Assembly (NCBI RefSeq): GCF_014288055.1
Contig: NZ_JACOPK010000002.1
Span: forward strand, 186,001-250,000
Source of the DNA: Agathobaculum hominis
Lineage (GTDB): Bacteria > Bacillota > Clostridia > Oscillospirales > Butyricicoccaceae
Length of the DNA: 64,000 nt
Direction of reading: 5' to 3'
The translations under genes were made by a program, and so were the position numbers. This document shows positions 43,221 through 51,439 of this stretch, one piece after another. Position 1 is the stretch's first letter; each line of letters opens with the position of its first letter. The notes under the pieces are model-generated. The model did no database searches and was not told the origin of the DNA. It was given only the letters and a program-made list of their open reading frames with translations.

Positions 43221-45422
43221 ATGGCAAAAAAGAAAAATGATGAACCGAAAGTATATAAAGAGCATCCCTCGGTAGACCGGCGCATCACGGATACGCTGCG
43301 CGAGAACTATATGCCCTACGCGATGAGCGTTATCGTGTCGCGCGCCATCCCGGAGATCGACGGCTTCAAGCCGTCCCACCGCAAGCTGCTCTATACCATG
43401 TATAAAATGGGTCTGCTGAACGGCAACCGCACGAAATCCGCGAATATCGTCGGCCAGACCATGAAGCTCAATCCGCACGGCGACGCGGCGATCTATGAGA
43501 CGATGGTGCGTCTGACGCGCGGCAACGAGGCGCTGCTGACGCCGTTTGTCGACTCCAAGGGCAACTTCGGCAAGGTCTATTCGCGCGACATGGCCTACGC
43601 CGCGCCGCGTTACACCGAGGCCAAGCTCGACGGCATCTGCGCCGAGCTGTTCCGCGACATCGACACGGACGCTGTGGATTTTGTGGATAACTATGACGGC
43701 GAGATGAAGGAGCCGACGCTGCTGCCGACGACCTTCCCGAACATCCTCGTCTCCGCCAACACCGGCATCGCGGTCGGCATGGCGTCCAACTTCTGCGGCT
43801 TCAACCTCGAGGAGGTATGCCGCACGACGATCGAGTGCATTAAAAACCCGGAGCACGACATCCTCTCGACCATGCCGGCGCCGGACTTCACGACCGGCGG
43901 CGAGCTGATCTATGACGAGGGCGAGATGCGCGCGATCTACGAGAGCGGCCGCGGATCGTTCAAGGTGCGCGCGAAATGGCAGTACGACAAGAAGGAAAAC
44001 CTTATCGAGGTCACGGAGATCCCGTACACCACCACGATCGAGGCCATCATCGACAAGATCGCGGAGCTGGTCAAGACCGGCAAGGTGCGCGAGATCGCGG
44101 ACGTGCGCGACGAGACCGACCTTTCCGGCCTCAAGATCGCCATCGACCTCAAGCGCGGCACCGACCCGGAAAAGCTGATGGCGCGTCTGATGAAGCTGAC
44201 GACGCTCCAGGACAGCTTCTCGTGCAACTTCAACGTCCTCATCGGCGGCATGCCGCGCGTTCTGGGCGTACAGCAGATTTTAGAGGAGTGGACGTCGTGG
44301 CGCACGGAATGCGTCCGCCGCCGCGTATTCTTCGAGCTCGGCAAGAAAAAGGACAAGCTGCATCTGCTGCTCGGTCTGCGCAGGATCCTGCTTGACATCG
44401 ACAAGGCGATCGCCATCATCCGCGGCACCGAGGAGGACGCGAAGGTCATCCCGAACCTGATGGAAGGCTTCGACATCGACCAGATCCAGGCCGAGTTCAT
44501 CGCGGACATCCGCCTGCGCAACATCAACAAGGAATATATCCTGAAGCGCACGCAGGAGACCGAGGCGCTCGAGAACGAGATCAAAAAGCTCGAGGAGATC
44601 GTAAAATCCAAGACGAAGATCCGGAATATCATCGTAAAGGAGCTCGAGCAGGTCATTAAAAAGTATCCGTCCGAGCGCAGAACGCGCATCGTGCGGGCGG
44701 ACAAGGTGACTGAGTTCGCGGAAGAGGACCACATCGAGGATTATCCGGTGCTTCTGTTCATGACGCGCGAGGGCTATTTCAAGAAGATCACGCCGCAGTC
44801 GTGGCGCATGTCGCAGGATCACAAGCTCAAGGAGGGTGATGAGGTCGTCTGGAGCATCGAGGCGACCAACAAGAGCGAGATCATCTTCTTCACCAGCATG
44901 CAGCAGGCGTACAAGGCGCGTCTGTATGATTTCGACGACAGCAAGGCGTCCGTTCTGGGCGATTACCTGCCGGCGAAGCTCGGCATGGATGAGGGAGAGA
45001 CGCCGCTCTACGCGCTGCTCCCGGGCGACTACAAGGGCAGCATGGTCGTCGCGTTCCAGAACGGCAAGGCGGCGCGCTTCTCGCTCCAGTCGTTCGAGAC
45101 CAAGACCAACCGCCGCCGCCTGAGCGGCGCATATTCGGACAAGTCCCCGGCCGTCGGCTTCTTCTTCCCGGTCGATGACGAGACCGAGATCACCATGTTC
45201 TCGACCGCAAACCGCGCGCTGACCTTCCGCGCGGGCATGCTCGACATCAAGGCGACGCGCTCGACGCAGGGCGTGCAGACTATGGTGCTGCGCGGCAAGC
45301 ACACCGTGACCCGCGCCTGCCGCACGGAAGACGCGAACCTGCTCGACCAGGCGCGCTACCGCTGCCGCAGCATCCCGTCCATCGGCGCACTGCTGACCGA
45401 GGATCAGCTGAAATTTGAATGA
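43221..45422 (+). CDS. Type IIA DNA topoisomerase subunit A (GyrA/ParC-like, divergent)
   Basis: 733 residues. Breakage-reunion domain with catalytic Tyr131 in MAYAAPRYTEAKL; AMSVIVSRAIPEIDGFKPSHRKLLYTMY replaces the usual [21 protein letters not shown], and GQTMKLNPHGDAAIYETMVRLT the quinolone-region helix. It has the coiled coil (ALENEIKKLEEIVKSKTKIRNIIVKELEQV) and a shortened beta-pinwheel (residues 490-733) without a GyrA box (QRRGGKG), arguing for decatenase rather than gyrase activity (inference). The start codon directly follows the acyltransferase stop, with AGGAG 16-12 bases upstream inside that gene. A terminator follows. Confidence 0.92.
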   Translation: MAKKKNDEPKVYKEHPSVDRRITDTLRENYMPYAMSVIVSRAIPEIDGFKPSHRKLLYTMYKMGLLNGNRTKSANIVGQTMKLNPHGDAAIYETMVRLTRGNEALLTPFVDSKGNFGKVYSRDMAYAAPRYTEAKLDGICAELFRDIDTDAVDFVDNYDGEMKEPTLLPTTFPNILVSANTGIAVGMASNFCGFNLEEVCRTTIECIKNPEHDILSTMPAPDFTTGGELIYDEGEMRAIYESGRGSFKVRAKWQYDKKENLIEVTEIPYTTTIEAIIDKIAELVKTGKVREIADVRDETDLSGLKIAIDLKRGTDPEKLMARLMKLTTLQDSFSCNFNVLIGGMPRVLGVQQILEEWTSWRTECVRRRVFFELGKKKDKLHLLLGLRRILLDIDKAIAIIRGTEEDAKVIPNLMEGFDIDQIQAEFIADIRLRNINKEYILKRTQETEALENEIKKLEEIVKSKTKIRNIIVKELEQVIKKYPSERRTRIVRADKVTEFAEEDHIEDYPVLLFMTREGYFKKITPQSWRMSQDHKLKEGDEVVWSIEATNKSEIIFFTSMQQAYKARLYDFDDSKASVLGDYLPAKLGMDEGETPLYALLPGDYKGSMVVAFQNGKAARFSLQSFETKTNRRRLSGAYSDKSPAVGFFFPVDDETEITMFSTANRALTFRAGMLDIKATRSTQGVQTMVLRGKHTVTRACRTEDANLLDQARYRCRSIPSIGALLTEDQLKFE

Positions 45423-45438
45423 GACTGTCGCGAAGGCA
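45423..45438 (+). repeat. Solitary family-B type half-hairpin after topoisomerase A stop
   Basis: GACTGTCGCGAAGG starts right at the TGA, like the first arm of family B (GACTGTCGAAAAAC). Only the 5' arm is clear. Confidence 0.35.
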
Positions 45439-45442
45439 TAAA

Positions 45443-45478
45443 AGAAGAGCACAGATGAAAATCTGTGCTCTCTTTGTA
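45443..45478. terminator. Terminator between topoisomerase A and Hpt genes
   Basis: AGAGCACAGAT-GAAA-ATCTGTGCTCT followed by CTTTGTATTTA; AAAGA on the other side gives a weaker tail for the convergent Hpt gene. Confidence 0.85.
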
Positions 45479-45489
45479 TTTATATGGTT

Positions 45490-45837
45490 TTAACCGAGCG
45501 CTTCGATAGCGTTCATAACGCGCTCATGCTCGGCGGCGGTCGCGTCGAGGAGCTGCGGTTCGGTCAGCGGCTGTCCACCGCGCAGATGCTCGGTCAGAGC
45601 GGAAGACGCGCGGTAGAGTGCGTCGAAGCCGAGGTTCTGTGCGACACCCTTGAGGGTGTGGGCGGCGCGGAACGCGCTTTCCCAGTCTGCGGCTGCGACG
45701 GCCTCGCGCAGCTGCGCAAAGCTCGGGTCGGCAGGGTACTTGAGGACGAAGCGGTGCACCAGCGCCTCGCTCGTCAGACGATGGAGGGTATCCTCGTAGC
45801 TGCCGTCGATCTGTTCATAGAATTCTTTCAGTGTCAT
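45490..45837 (-). CDS. Stand-alone Hpt (histidine phosphotransfer) domain protein
   Basis: 115 residues, a single four-helix Hpt domain. Phosphoacceptor His60 in AFRAAHTLKGVAQNLGFDALYRASSALTEHLR is the textbook motif. Such proteins shuttle phosphate between receiver domains in phosphorelays. No histidine kinase or response regulator lies nearby, so it is an orphan here. AGGAGG is about ten bases before the ATG. Monocistronic; upstream on its 5' side is a family C element. Confidence 0.92.
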   Translation of the reverse strand: MTLKEFYEQIDGSYEDTLHRLTSEALVHRFVLKYPADPSFAQLREAVAAADWESAFRAAHTLKGVAQNLGFDALYRASSALTEHLRGGQPLTEPQLLDATAAEHERVMNAIEALG

Positions 45838-45872
45838 TTCTCATTGCCTCCTGTATTGATTTGATATTTTAA

Positions 45873-46021
45873 GGCAGCGCCGCACGATAAAAGCTGTGGC
45901 GCTTTGCGGAAATTTTGTGTTCTGACCGTGCGGCGGCTTCCCGGATCACGGGAAGCCGTATCTCGTCGATGCACAAAATCTGCTCCCGGGTCATTTCTGT
46001 TCAGGGCATTGCAGTATTGTC
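45873..46021. repeat. Family C MITE-like element, copy 3 (149 bp)
   Basis: Left end GGCAGCGCCGCACGATAAAAG and inverted right end ending GCAGTATTGTC; the left half continues GCTGTGGCGCTTTGCGGAAA, nearly identical to the inverted right half of copy 1. Central hairpin GGCTTCCCG-GAT-CACGGGAAGCC. Exact 4-bp duplication TTAA at 45869-45872 and 46022-46025. Confidence 0.82.
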
Positions 46022-46073
46022 TTAATTGTAATATGAAGGGACTGGAGAAGCAATAGGAGAAATGAATTTTATG

Positions 46074-46108
46074 GCGAAAAATGAAAACGCAGTTTTTCGA
46101 CAGTCTCT
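46074..46108 (-). repeat. Solitary family-B type hairpin
   Basis: On the minus strand AGACTGTCGAAAAACTGCG..TTTTTCGCC, the first hairpin of family B alone. Here it is not behind a gene; it sits next to copy 3 of family C and upstream of the GNAT promoter. Confidence 0.5.
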
Positions 46109-46136
46109 TTTCAACGCTGTCCGGACATGATAGAAT
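46109..46136 (+). promoter_or_regulatory. Candidate promoter of the GNAT gene
   Basis: TTTCAA (46109-46114), 16-nt spacer, TAGAAT (46131-46136). The rest of the 45838-46161 gap is repeats. Confidence 0.5.
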
Positions 46137-46161
46137 AAAAAAGAAAAGGAGAGATGCAGCA

Positions 46162-46701
46162 ATGACGCTTCAAACGACGAGACTGCGCCTTCGCCCGTTT
46201 CGGGAGGACGATGTGCAGGCGATTTACGATAATTCCGCCGCGCCCGAGGTGGGCCTGAACGCAGGGTGGAAGCCGCACGAGAGCCTGACGGAGTCGTATG
46301 ATGTGCTGCACCTCATGTTCCTCGACCAGCCGACGGTATGGGCGATCGAGCGGCGCGGGGACGGGCAGCTGATGGGCTCGATCGGTCTGATCGCGGACAG
46401 TGCGCGGCAGTACGGCTCAGTGCGCTCGGTCGGTTATTCGCTCGGCACGGCGTACTGGGGCAGGGGCTATATGACCGAGGCGCTTCGCGCGGTCACGGAA
46501 TACGGCTTTGAAAGGATGTCGCTCGACCTCATTTCTGCGACCTGCTACCCGGATAATGCGCGCTCGCGCCGCGTGCTCGAAAAGTGCGGTTTTGCGTATG
46601 AGGGCAGGCTGCACCGTGCGGAGCTGCTGTGGAACGGCGAGGTGCGCGACCATCTGCTTTTTTATCTGCCGCACGAAGCCTTGCAGGCAAATGCAAAATA
46701 A
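46162..46701 (+). CDS. GNAT family N-acetyltransferase (RimJ/RimL type)
   Basis: 179 residues. MTLQTTRLRLRPFREDDVQAIYDN opening, GYSLGTAYWGRGYMTEALRAVTEYGFE (acetyl-CoA loop) and ISATCYPDNARSRRVLEKCGFAYEGRLHRAELLWNGEVRDHLLF are standard for the RimJ/RimL subgroup that acetylates protein N-termini or small amines. The substrate is unknown. AAAGGAGAG precedes the ATG; the frame is open upstream to 46081 through the repeat, without a site. Monocistronic, ahead of carD with its own promoter. Confidence 0.9.
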   Translation: MTLQTTRLRLRPFREDDVQAIYDNSAAPEVGLNAGWKPHESLTESYDVLHLMFLDQPTVWAIERRGDGQLMGSIGLIADSARQYGSVRSVGYSLGTAYWGRGYMTEALRAVTEYGFERMSLDLISATCYPDNARSRRVLEKCGFAYEGRLHRAELLWNGEVRDHLLFYLPHEALQANAK

Positions 46702-46704
46702 AAC

Positions 46705-46733
46705 TTACATTTTTCTGCGAAATGTGCTATAAT
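46705..46733 (+). promoter_or_regulatory. Sigma-A promoter of the CarD gene
   Basis: TTACAT (46705-46710), 17-nt spacer, TATAAT (46728-46733). Confidence 0.75.
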
Positions 46734-46779
46734 TATAACAGACAGAATGTTATTTTGCGTTGCTGCGAGGAGGTTTATC

Positions 46780-47331
46780 ATGTATCAAGCGGGGGACTAT
46801 ATCGTTTACGGTACGAGCGGCGTGTGCCGCGTGGACGAGGTCAAGCCGTCGCCCTTCGAGGATGAAGCGGATCGGCAGTATTACACGCTGACGCCCGTTA
46901 CGGGCACGGAGACCATCTATATTCCGGTGGACTCGCCGGTTTTCATGCGCCCGGTCATCTCGAGGGAGCAGGCTGAGACGCTTGTGCGTGATATTCCGAA
47001 TATCGAGGTCGACCATTTCACGAGCCACAGCATGCGTCTGTCGAGCGAGCACTATCAGGAGGTACTGCAGAGCCATGACTGCGGGGATCTGGTGCAGCTC
47101 ATCAAGACGGTCTACGCAAAGAGCAGGCGCAGCGGCCGCCGGCTGAGTCAGGTCGATCAGCGTTACCGCAAGCGCGCGGAGGAGCTGCTGCACGGCGAGC
47201 TGTCGGTGGCGCTGGGGATTCCGTTTCACGAGGTTCCGGCGTACATAGAGAGTGTGATCGGCAAGCCGGGGAAGAGGACGAAGAAGGCGGCGCATGCCGC
47301 GGAGGCTTCTTCCGCAGAGGAAAAAGAATAA
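46780..47331 (+). CDS. CarD/CdnL-like RNA polymerase-binding regulator
   Basis: 183 residues. N-terminal Tudor-like RNA polymerase interaction domain (YQAGDYIVYGTSGVCRVDEVK..YYTLTPVTGTETIYIPVDSP) and a helical C-terminal part (LVQLIKTVYAKSRRSGRRLSQVDQRYRKRAEELLHGELSVALGIP) as in CarD and the TRCF N-terminus. Such proteins bind the beta subunit and stabilise open complexes at promoters. CGAGGAGG precedes the ATG at 46780. The end is a short charged tail (KPGKRTKKAAHAAEAS). Followed by three hairpins. Confidence 0.92.
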   Translation: MYQAGDYIVYGTSGVCRVDEVKPSPFEDEADRQYYTLTPVTGTETIYIPVDSPVFMRPVISREQAETLVRDIPNIEVDHFTSHSMRLSSEHYQEVLQSHDCGDLVQLIKTVYAKSRRSGRRLSQVDQRYRKRAEELLHGELSVALGIPFHEVPAYIESVIGKPGKRTKKAAHAAEASSAEEKE

Positions 47332-47332
47332 G

Positions 47333-47415
47333 CGCCGCCGTCTGGCGGCGGAGAAGGCCGGTGTCTACCGGCGGAGACAAAAGGGGCAAGGACACCGAAT
47401 GGTTTCCTTGCCCCT
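47333..47415 (+). terminator. Three hairpins after carD, the last terminator-like
   Basis: CGCCGCC/GGCGGCG (47333-47350), GCCGG/CCGGC (47357-47372), and AGGGGCAAGGA (47382-47392) against TCCTTGCCCCT (47405-47415) followed by CTTG. Poor T-run, so efficiency is uncertain. Confidence 0.5.
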
Positions 47416-47645
47416 CTTGACACCCCGAATCTTCCTTTTGCGCTGACACATCGAAGATGTGCAGCGAAACGTGGGACGCGGGGGCTCGGTTCCGGACGTC
47501 GGGGTGATTGTGGGACGCATGGCCGCCCTGAATTTACTTTGCGTGATCTGCAGCGCTGCCAGTGCGCGGCCATTCGGTGCAGGGCGATTGCCCCGCCGCG
47601 GCGAAAAAATAGTGCAGGGGTTTTGCTTTGCTGCTGCGAATATGA
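47416..47645. other. Non-coding stretch, unassigned
   Basis: Between the carD hairpins and the purA terminator. Frames in it are GC-rich overlaps without ribosome sites or recognisable protein. No RNA motif is recognised. Confidence 0.5.
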
Positions 47646-47647
47646 AA

Positions 47648-47677
47648 AGGGACTGCCACAGGCAGTCCCTTTCTTTG
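47648..47677. terminator. Bidirectional terminator downstream of purA
   Basis: AAGGGACTGCC-ACA-GGCAGTCCCTT with CTTT on the plus side and TTC on the minus side. Ends the purA transcript. Confidence 0.8.
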
Positions 47678-47702
47678 CGTAAAACTGTAGTTTCGCGACA
47701 GT
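47678..47702 (-). repeat. Solitary family-B type hairpin after purA stop
   Basis: Minus strand AACTGTCGCGAAACTACAG and then TTTTACG, directly after the purA TAA; resembles the first hairpin of family B. Confidence 0.4.
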
Positions 47703-48989
47703 TTAGATGCTGATTTCCATGACCTGATCGCGTGCCGGGCCGACGCCGAGCATGGTGATCGGGCACTCGATGATGCGCTCGAGCTCCTTGATATATGCCT
47801 GAACGGTCGCGGGCAGCTCGTCGAAGGAGCGGCAGTTCGTGATATCCTCGGTGAAGCCGTCGAATTCCTCATAAACCGGCTCGCAGTCAACGAGATCCAT
47901 GAAGTTCGCCGGGAACTCGGTAACGGTCTCGCCGTTCTTCAGCTTGTAGGCTACGCAGACCTTGAGCTTCGGCAGGCCGCGCAGCGGGTCGATCTTGTTG
48001 ATGACAACGTCGGTCAGGCCGTTTACGCGGACAGCATAGCGTGCAACGACAGCGTCGAACCAGCCGGTACGGCGCGGACGGCCGGTAACGGTACCGAACT
48101 CGCCGCCTGCATTGCGGATATAGTCGCCGGTCTCATCGAACAGCTCGGTCGGGAACGGGCCTTCGCCGACACGGGTGGTGTAGGACTTGAAGATGCCCAT
48201 GATCTTGTCGATCGCGGTCGGGCCGACACCCGAGCCGATGCAGCAGCCGCCTGCGACCGGATGGGACGAGGTGACATACGGATAGGTGCCCATGTCGAGG
48301 TCGAGCAGGGTGCCCTGTGCGCCTTCGAACAGCACTTCCTTGCCGGCCTTGACGGCCTCATAGGTCATAACGGTGGTATCGCGTACCATCGGGCGCAGAC
48401 GGTCTGCGTAGGCCCTGTACTCTTCGATGATCGCGTCTGCATCGAGCGGCTCGCCGCCGTAAACGCCGGTGATCACGCGGTTCTTGCGCGCGCAGGTCTC
48501 GCGGATGACCTCTTCGAAGCGCTCTGCGTCGATGAAGTCGTGCATGCGGATGCCGCTGCGCTCGGATTTATCCATGTAGGTGGGGCCGATGCCCTTCTTG
48601 GTGGTGCCGATGGCGGTGCCTTCCTTGGCCTTCTCCGCCTCGCTCAGCGCGTCAAGCTCCAGATGCCACGGCATGATGCAGTGGCAGCGCGCGTCGATGA
48701 ACAGCTTGTCGGTCGAAACGCCCTTGTCGTGCAGGCCGTCGATCTCGCCGAGGACTGCCTTCGGGTTGACGACAACGCCCGGACCGATCACGTTTACGCA
48801 CTCCGGATACAGGATACCGGACGGAATAAGCTGTAATTTGTACTTTTCGCCGCCTGCAACAACGGTATGGCCGGCATTGTTGCCGCCCTGGCTGCGCACG
48901 ACAAGATCAGCCTTGCCTGCGAAAATATCAATGAACTTGCCCTTGCCTTCGTCGCCCCACTGAGCGCCGAGAATAACCTTACCTGGCAT
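47703..48989 (-). CDS. purA: Adenylosuccinate synthetase
   Basis: 428 residues, full length. GTP-dependent ligation of IMP and aspartate, first step from IMP to AMP. ILGAQWGDEGKGKFIDI (P-loop), GGNNAGHTV, GTAIGTTKKGIGPTYMDKSER, GAQGTLLDLDMGTYPYVTSSHP, and GRPRRTGWFDAV are present. AAAGGAAGG precedes the ATG. Single gene with its own promoter; complements the apt salvage route at the left of the window. Confidence 0.97.
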   Translation of the reverse strand: MPGKVILGAQWGDEGKGKFIDIFAGKADLVVRSQGGNNAGHTVVAGGEKYKLQLIPSGILYPECVNVIGPGVVVNPKAVLGEIDGLHDKGVSTDKLFIDARCHCIMPWHLELDALSEAEKAKEGTAIGTTKKGIGPTYMDKSERSGIRMHDFIDAERFEEVIRETCARKNRVITGVYGGEPLDADAIIEEYRAYADRLRPMVRDTTVMTYEAVKAGKEVLFEGAQGTLLDLDMGTYPYVTSSHPVAGGCCIGSGVGPTAIDKIMGIFKSYTTRVGEGPFPTELFDETGDYIRNAGGEFGTVTGRPRRTGWFDAVVARYAVRVNGLTDVVINKIDPLRGLPKLKVCVAYKLKNGETVTEFPANFMDLVDCEPVYEEFDGFTEDITNCRSFDELPATVQAYIKELERIIECPITMLGVGPARDQVMEISI

Positions 48990-49043
48990 GAGGTTTCCTT
49001 CCTTTCTATATGGGACGTAGATTTATCACGTCATACATGATAA

Positions 49044-49072
49044 AGTATAGCATAGACCACAAGGGTTTTCAA
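49044..49072 (-). promoter_or_regulatory. Sigma-A promoter of purA
   Basis: Minus strand TTGAAA (49067-49072), 17-nt spacer, TATACT (49044-49049). Confidence 0.75.
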
Positions 49073-49093
49073 CCTGTTTTGCACGTTTTTGTC

Positions 49094-49122
49094 TTGTAAA
49101 AGACGGCACTGCGTTGTAAAAT
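49094..49122 (+). promoter_or_regulatory. Sigma-A promoter of the cysteine desulfurase-thiI operon
   Basis: TTGTAA (49094-49099), 17-nt spacer, TAAAAT (49117-49122). Divergent from the purA promoter, 22 bp away. Confidence 0.65.
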
Positions 49123-49184
49123 ATCTATAACAGAAGGTGTGCTGCGACACAGGACGGCGCACCCGGTAAGGAGTTCGTTTTATT

Positions 49185-50312
49185 ATGCATTATCTGGATA
49201 ACGCGGCGACGACCCGCGTACTGCCCGAGGCCGCCGAAGCGGCAGTGCACGCGATGCTCGAGGAATTCGGCAATCCGTCGAGCCTGCACCGCATGGGTCT
49301 CGAGGCGTCACATCTGCTCGAGGACAGCCGCAAAACGGTTGCCTCTGCGCTCGGCTGCCTGACCGAGGAAGTCTATTTCACCGCCTGCGGCACGGAGAGC
49401 ACGAATATCAGCCTGCACGGCGCGGCGCATCTCAACCGCCACAAAAAGGGCCGCATCATCGTGACCGAGATCGAGCACGCCGCGACCATCAACACCGCAA
49501 AGCAGCTCGCGGACAGCGGCTTTGATGTGGTATTCCTCGCGCCCGACGCGACCGGCCACATCACGCCCGAGGTGCTGAGCGAAGCGCTGACCGAGGACAC
49601 GGTCCTGCTGTCCTGCCAGCTGGTCAACAACGAGATCGGCACGGTACAGCCGGTCGAGCAGCTCGGAAAGCTGCTCAAGGCCAAAGCACCCAAGGCGCTG
49701 TTCCACATCGACGCGGTGCAGGGTCTTTGCCGTGTACGCCTGACGCCGAAAAAATGGAACTGCGATCTGATGAGCGTTTCCGGCCACAAAATCGGCGCAC
49801 CCAAGGGCATCGGTGCGCTGTACGTCAAAAAGGGGCTGCGTCTGCCGCCGCTGACGTTCGGCGGCGGTCAGGAGCGCGGCATGCGCCCGGGTACCGAGGC
49901 CGTGCCGAATATTGCCGCATTTGCCAAGGCGTGCGAGATCCGCATGGCGCATTTCGACGAGGATTACGCCCATGTGCAGGAGCTGGCCGACTACCTCAGG
50001 CAGCAGGTCGCGGCTGAGCTGCCGGACGCTGCCATCAACGGCGAAGGCGATATCCCGCATGTGGTCAATCTTTCCATGCCCGGCTGCAAGAGCGAGGTCA
50101 TGCTGCATGTACTCGAGGGGGACGAGGTTTACATTTCCAGCGGCTCAGCCTGCTCCAAGGGCAAGCAGAGTGGTGTGCTCAAGGCGCTCGGTCTGCCGAA
50201 AACGCGCACGGACAGCGCACTGCGCGTGTCGTTTGCACCGTTCAATACAAAGGAAGATGTAGACGCATTCATCGCAGCGGTCAAGAAGGGCGCAAAAATG
50301 TTCAGACGTTAA
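49185..50312 (+). CDS. Cysteine desulfurase (NifS/IscS family, ThiI partner)
   Basis: 375 residues, PLP enzyme. PLP lysine is Lys202 in SVSGHKIGAPKG; the sulfur-accepting Cys323 lies in VYISSGSACSKG, the short-loop class of group I desulfurases. YLDNAATTRVLPEAAEAA and HVDA-like FHIDAVQG are conserved. Releases sulfur from cysteine as persulfide. With thiI three genes downstream it most likely feeds tRNA 4-thiouridine (as NifZ does in Bacillus) and perhaps thiamine. AAGGAG precedes the ATG. Confidence 0.93.
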   Translation: MHYLDNAATTRVLPEAAEAAVHAMLEEFGNPSSLHRMGLEASHLLEDSRKTVASALGCLTEEVYFTACGTESTNISLHGAAHLNRHKKGRIIVTEIEHAATINTAKQLADSGFDVVFLAPDATGHITPEVLSEALTEDTVLLSCQLVNNEIGTVQPVEQLGKLLKAKAPKALFHIDAVQGLCRVRLTPKKWNCDLMSVSGHKIGAPKGIGALYVKKGLRLPPLTFGGGQERGMRPGTEAVPNIAAFAKACEIRMAHFDEDYAHVQELADYLRQQVAAELPDAAINGEGDIPHVVNLSMPGCKSEVMLHVLEGDEVYISSGSACSKGKQSGVLKALGLPKTRTDSALRVSFAPFNTKEDVDAFIAAVKKGAKMFRR

Positions 50313-50342
50313 CCGTTAGAAACGTGGACGGAGGTGCGAGTT

Positions 50343-51029
50343 ATGAAGAAATCGTATGTTTTCAACACCCTCATCTGCTGCGGCTGCACCGCACTGATTT
50401 TCCTGCTGCACTTTATTGTGTATGGCGGTGTGCTGCTGAAAAGTCCGGGCTATACCGGGCTGTTCTGCGCCGTCTGGATCGCGCATGCTGCCGGCTATTC
50501 CGGCACGCTGGAGCCGAAGATTCGTCCGCATACCGCTGTGCGCGTTCGTCTGTGGCAGCTGCTGTACTGCATCCTTTTCGGCAGCGTTCTGTTCGTCACC
50601 ATCGAGGAACCGTATGACGTTCTGTGCTGGTTCTGCGTGGTATACGGCGTGGTTTGCGTCATTTTCTTCCTTCGCAAAGGAGATAACGGCGCGGAACCGT
50701 GGACTGCGACGTTCATGATGCTCTGGATGCTGCTCACACTCGGCGCGTTTCTACTGATCGTGCATCCGATCACGGTGTCGCAGGCACGCAATCTGGTCGA
50801 GCAGGCCGGTTACACTGACCTGTACCGTTTTCAGTCCGTTGACTGGGACGCGATCCGGTTCGCGCAGGTGATAAACAATGATACGGAGATTATCGGCTGC
50901 ACCATGCCGGAGGAAAAAGATCCGCTCGGCTGGTACGGTTTCCGCGCCTTCAAAGACGGAGAAAGATACTGCGTGGTCGTTTCGGCGGCACGCGGACAGA
51001 TTGAAGTACAGGAAAAACAAGGAGAATAA
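50343..51029 (+). CDS. Hypothetical membrane protein in the desulfurase-thiI operon
   Basis: 228 residues, not recognised. Four hydrophobic segments (about 10-30, 35-50, 68-90, 93-110, with a further one near 125-145) are followed by a soluble C-terminal domain of about 80 residues containing a DW..IRFAQVINNDTEIIGC block. GGAGGTG lies six bases before the ATG at 50343; an upstream GTG at 50334 is inside that site. It is 30 bases after the desulfurase gene and one base before the next gene, so it is part of the operon, but no known sulfur role. Confidence 0.75.
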   Translation: MKKSYVFNTLICCGCTALIFLLHFIVYGGVLLKSPGYTGLFCAVWIAHAAGYSGTLEPKIRPHTAVRVRLWQLLYCILFGSVLFVTIEEPYDVLCWFCVVYGVVCVIFFLRKGDNGAEPWTATFMMLWMLLTLGAFLLIVHPITVSQARNLVEQAGYTDLYRFQSVDWDAIRFAQVINNDTEIIGCTMPEEKDPLGWYGFRAFKDGERYCVVVSAARGQIEVQEKQGE

Positions 51030-51030
51030 C

Positions 51031-51408
51031 ATGGAATACAAAACCATCACCCGGCCGGACGGCTCGGAGCAGAAGCTCGCCGTATATGACGGAAAATGCC
51101 GCTTCTGGATGGAGGGCATTTACGACAGCCTGCCGGAGACCGCGGAAAAGCGCGCGGAGGAATGCAGTCTGCCGGTCAAAATCGACCGCCGCGCGGACGG
51201 CACGGTCAGCGTCGGCACGCAGTCGCTCGTACCGTGGGAGACCGATTACGGCAAGCTGGAAATGATGGCCGACGTTTACCTGAACTATTTGGCGCAGGTG
51301 TTCAACCTGCCGGATGACGGGTTCGTCAGAACAAAGCTGGCGTTCGGCGGCGAGAGCGCGGAACATGACGGCGTGATGACCGCTGAGGAACGGGAAACCG
51401 TCCGATAA
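51031..51408 (+). CDS. Hypothetical cytoplasmic protein in the desulfurase-thiI operon
   Basis: 125 residues, not recognised. Acidic, without signal or membrane segment; blocks GKCRFWMEGIYDSLPETAEKRAEECSLPVKIDRR and SLVPWETDYGKLEMMADVYLNYL. CAAGGAGAATAAC precedes the ATG, which lies one base past the stop of the membrane protein gene; probable translational coupling suggests the two products act together (inference). Confidence 0.75.
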   Translation: MEYKTITRPDGSEQKLAVYDGKCRFWMEGIYDSLPETAEKRAEECSLPVKIDRRADGTVSVGTQSLVPWETDYGKLEMMADVYLNYLAQVFNLPDDGFVRTKLAFGGESAEHDGVMTAEERETVR

Positions 51409-51439
51409 TATCAAAAAATCACCATTAAGGAGACAATAA

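Noticed and set aside
47226..47573. 115-codon minus-strand frame overlapping the carD 3' end
   Set aside because: Overlaps a secure gene antisense, has no ribosome site, and its sequence is a low-complexity Arg/Pro product of GC-rich DNA.
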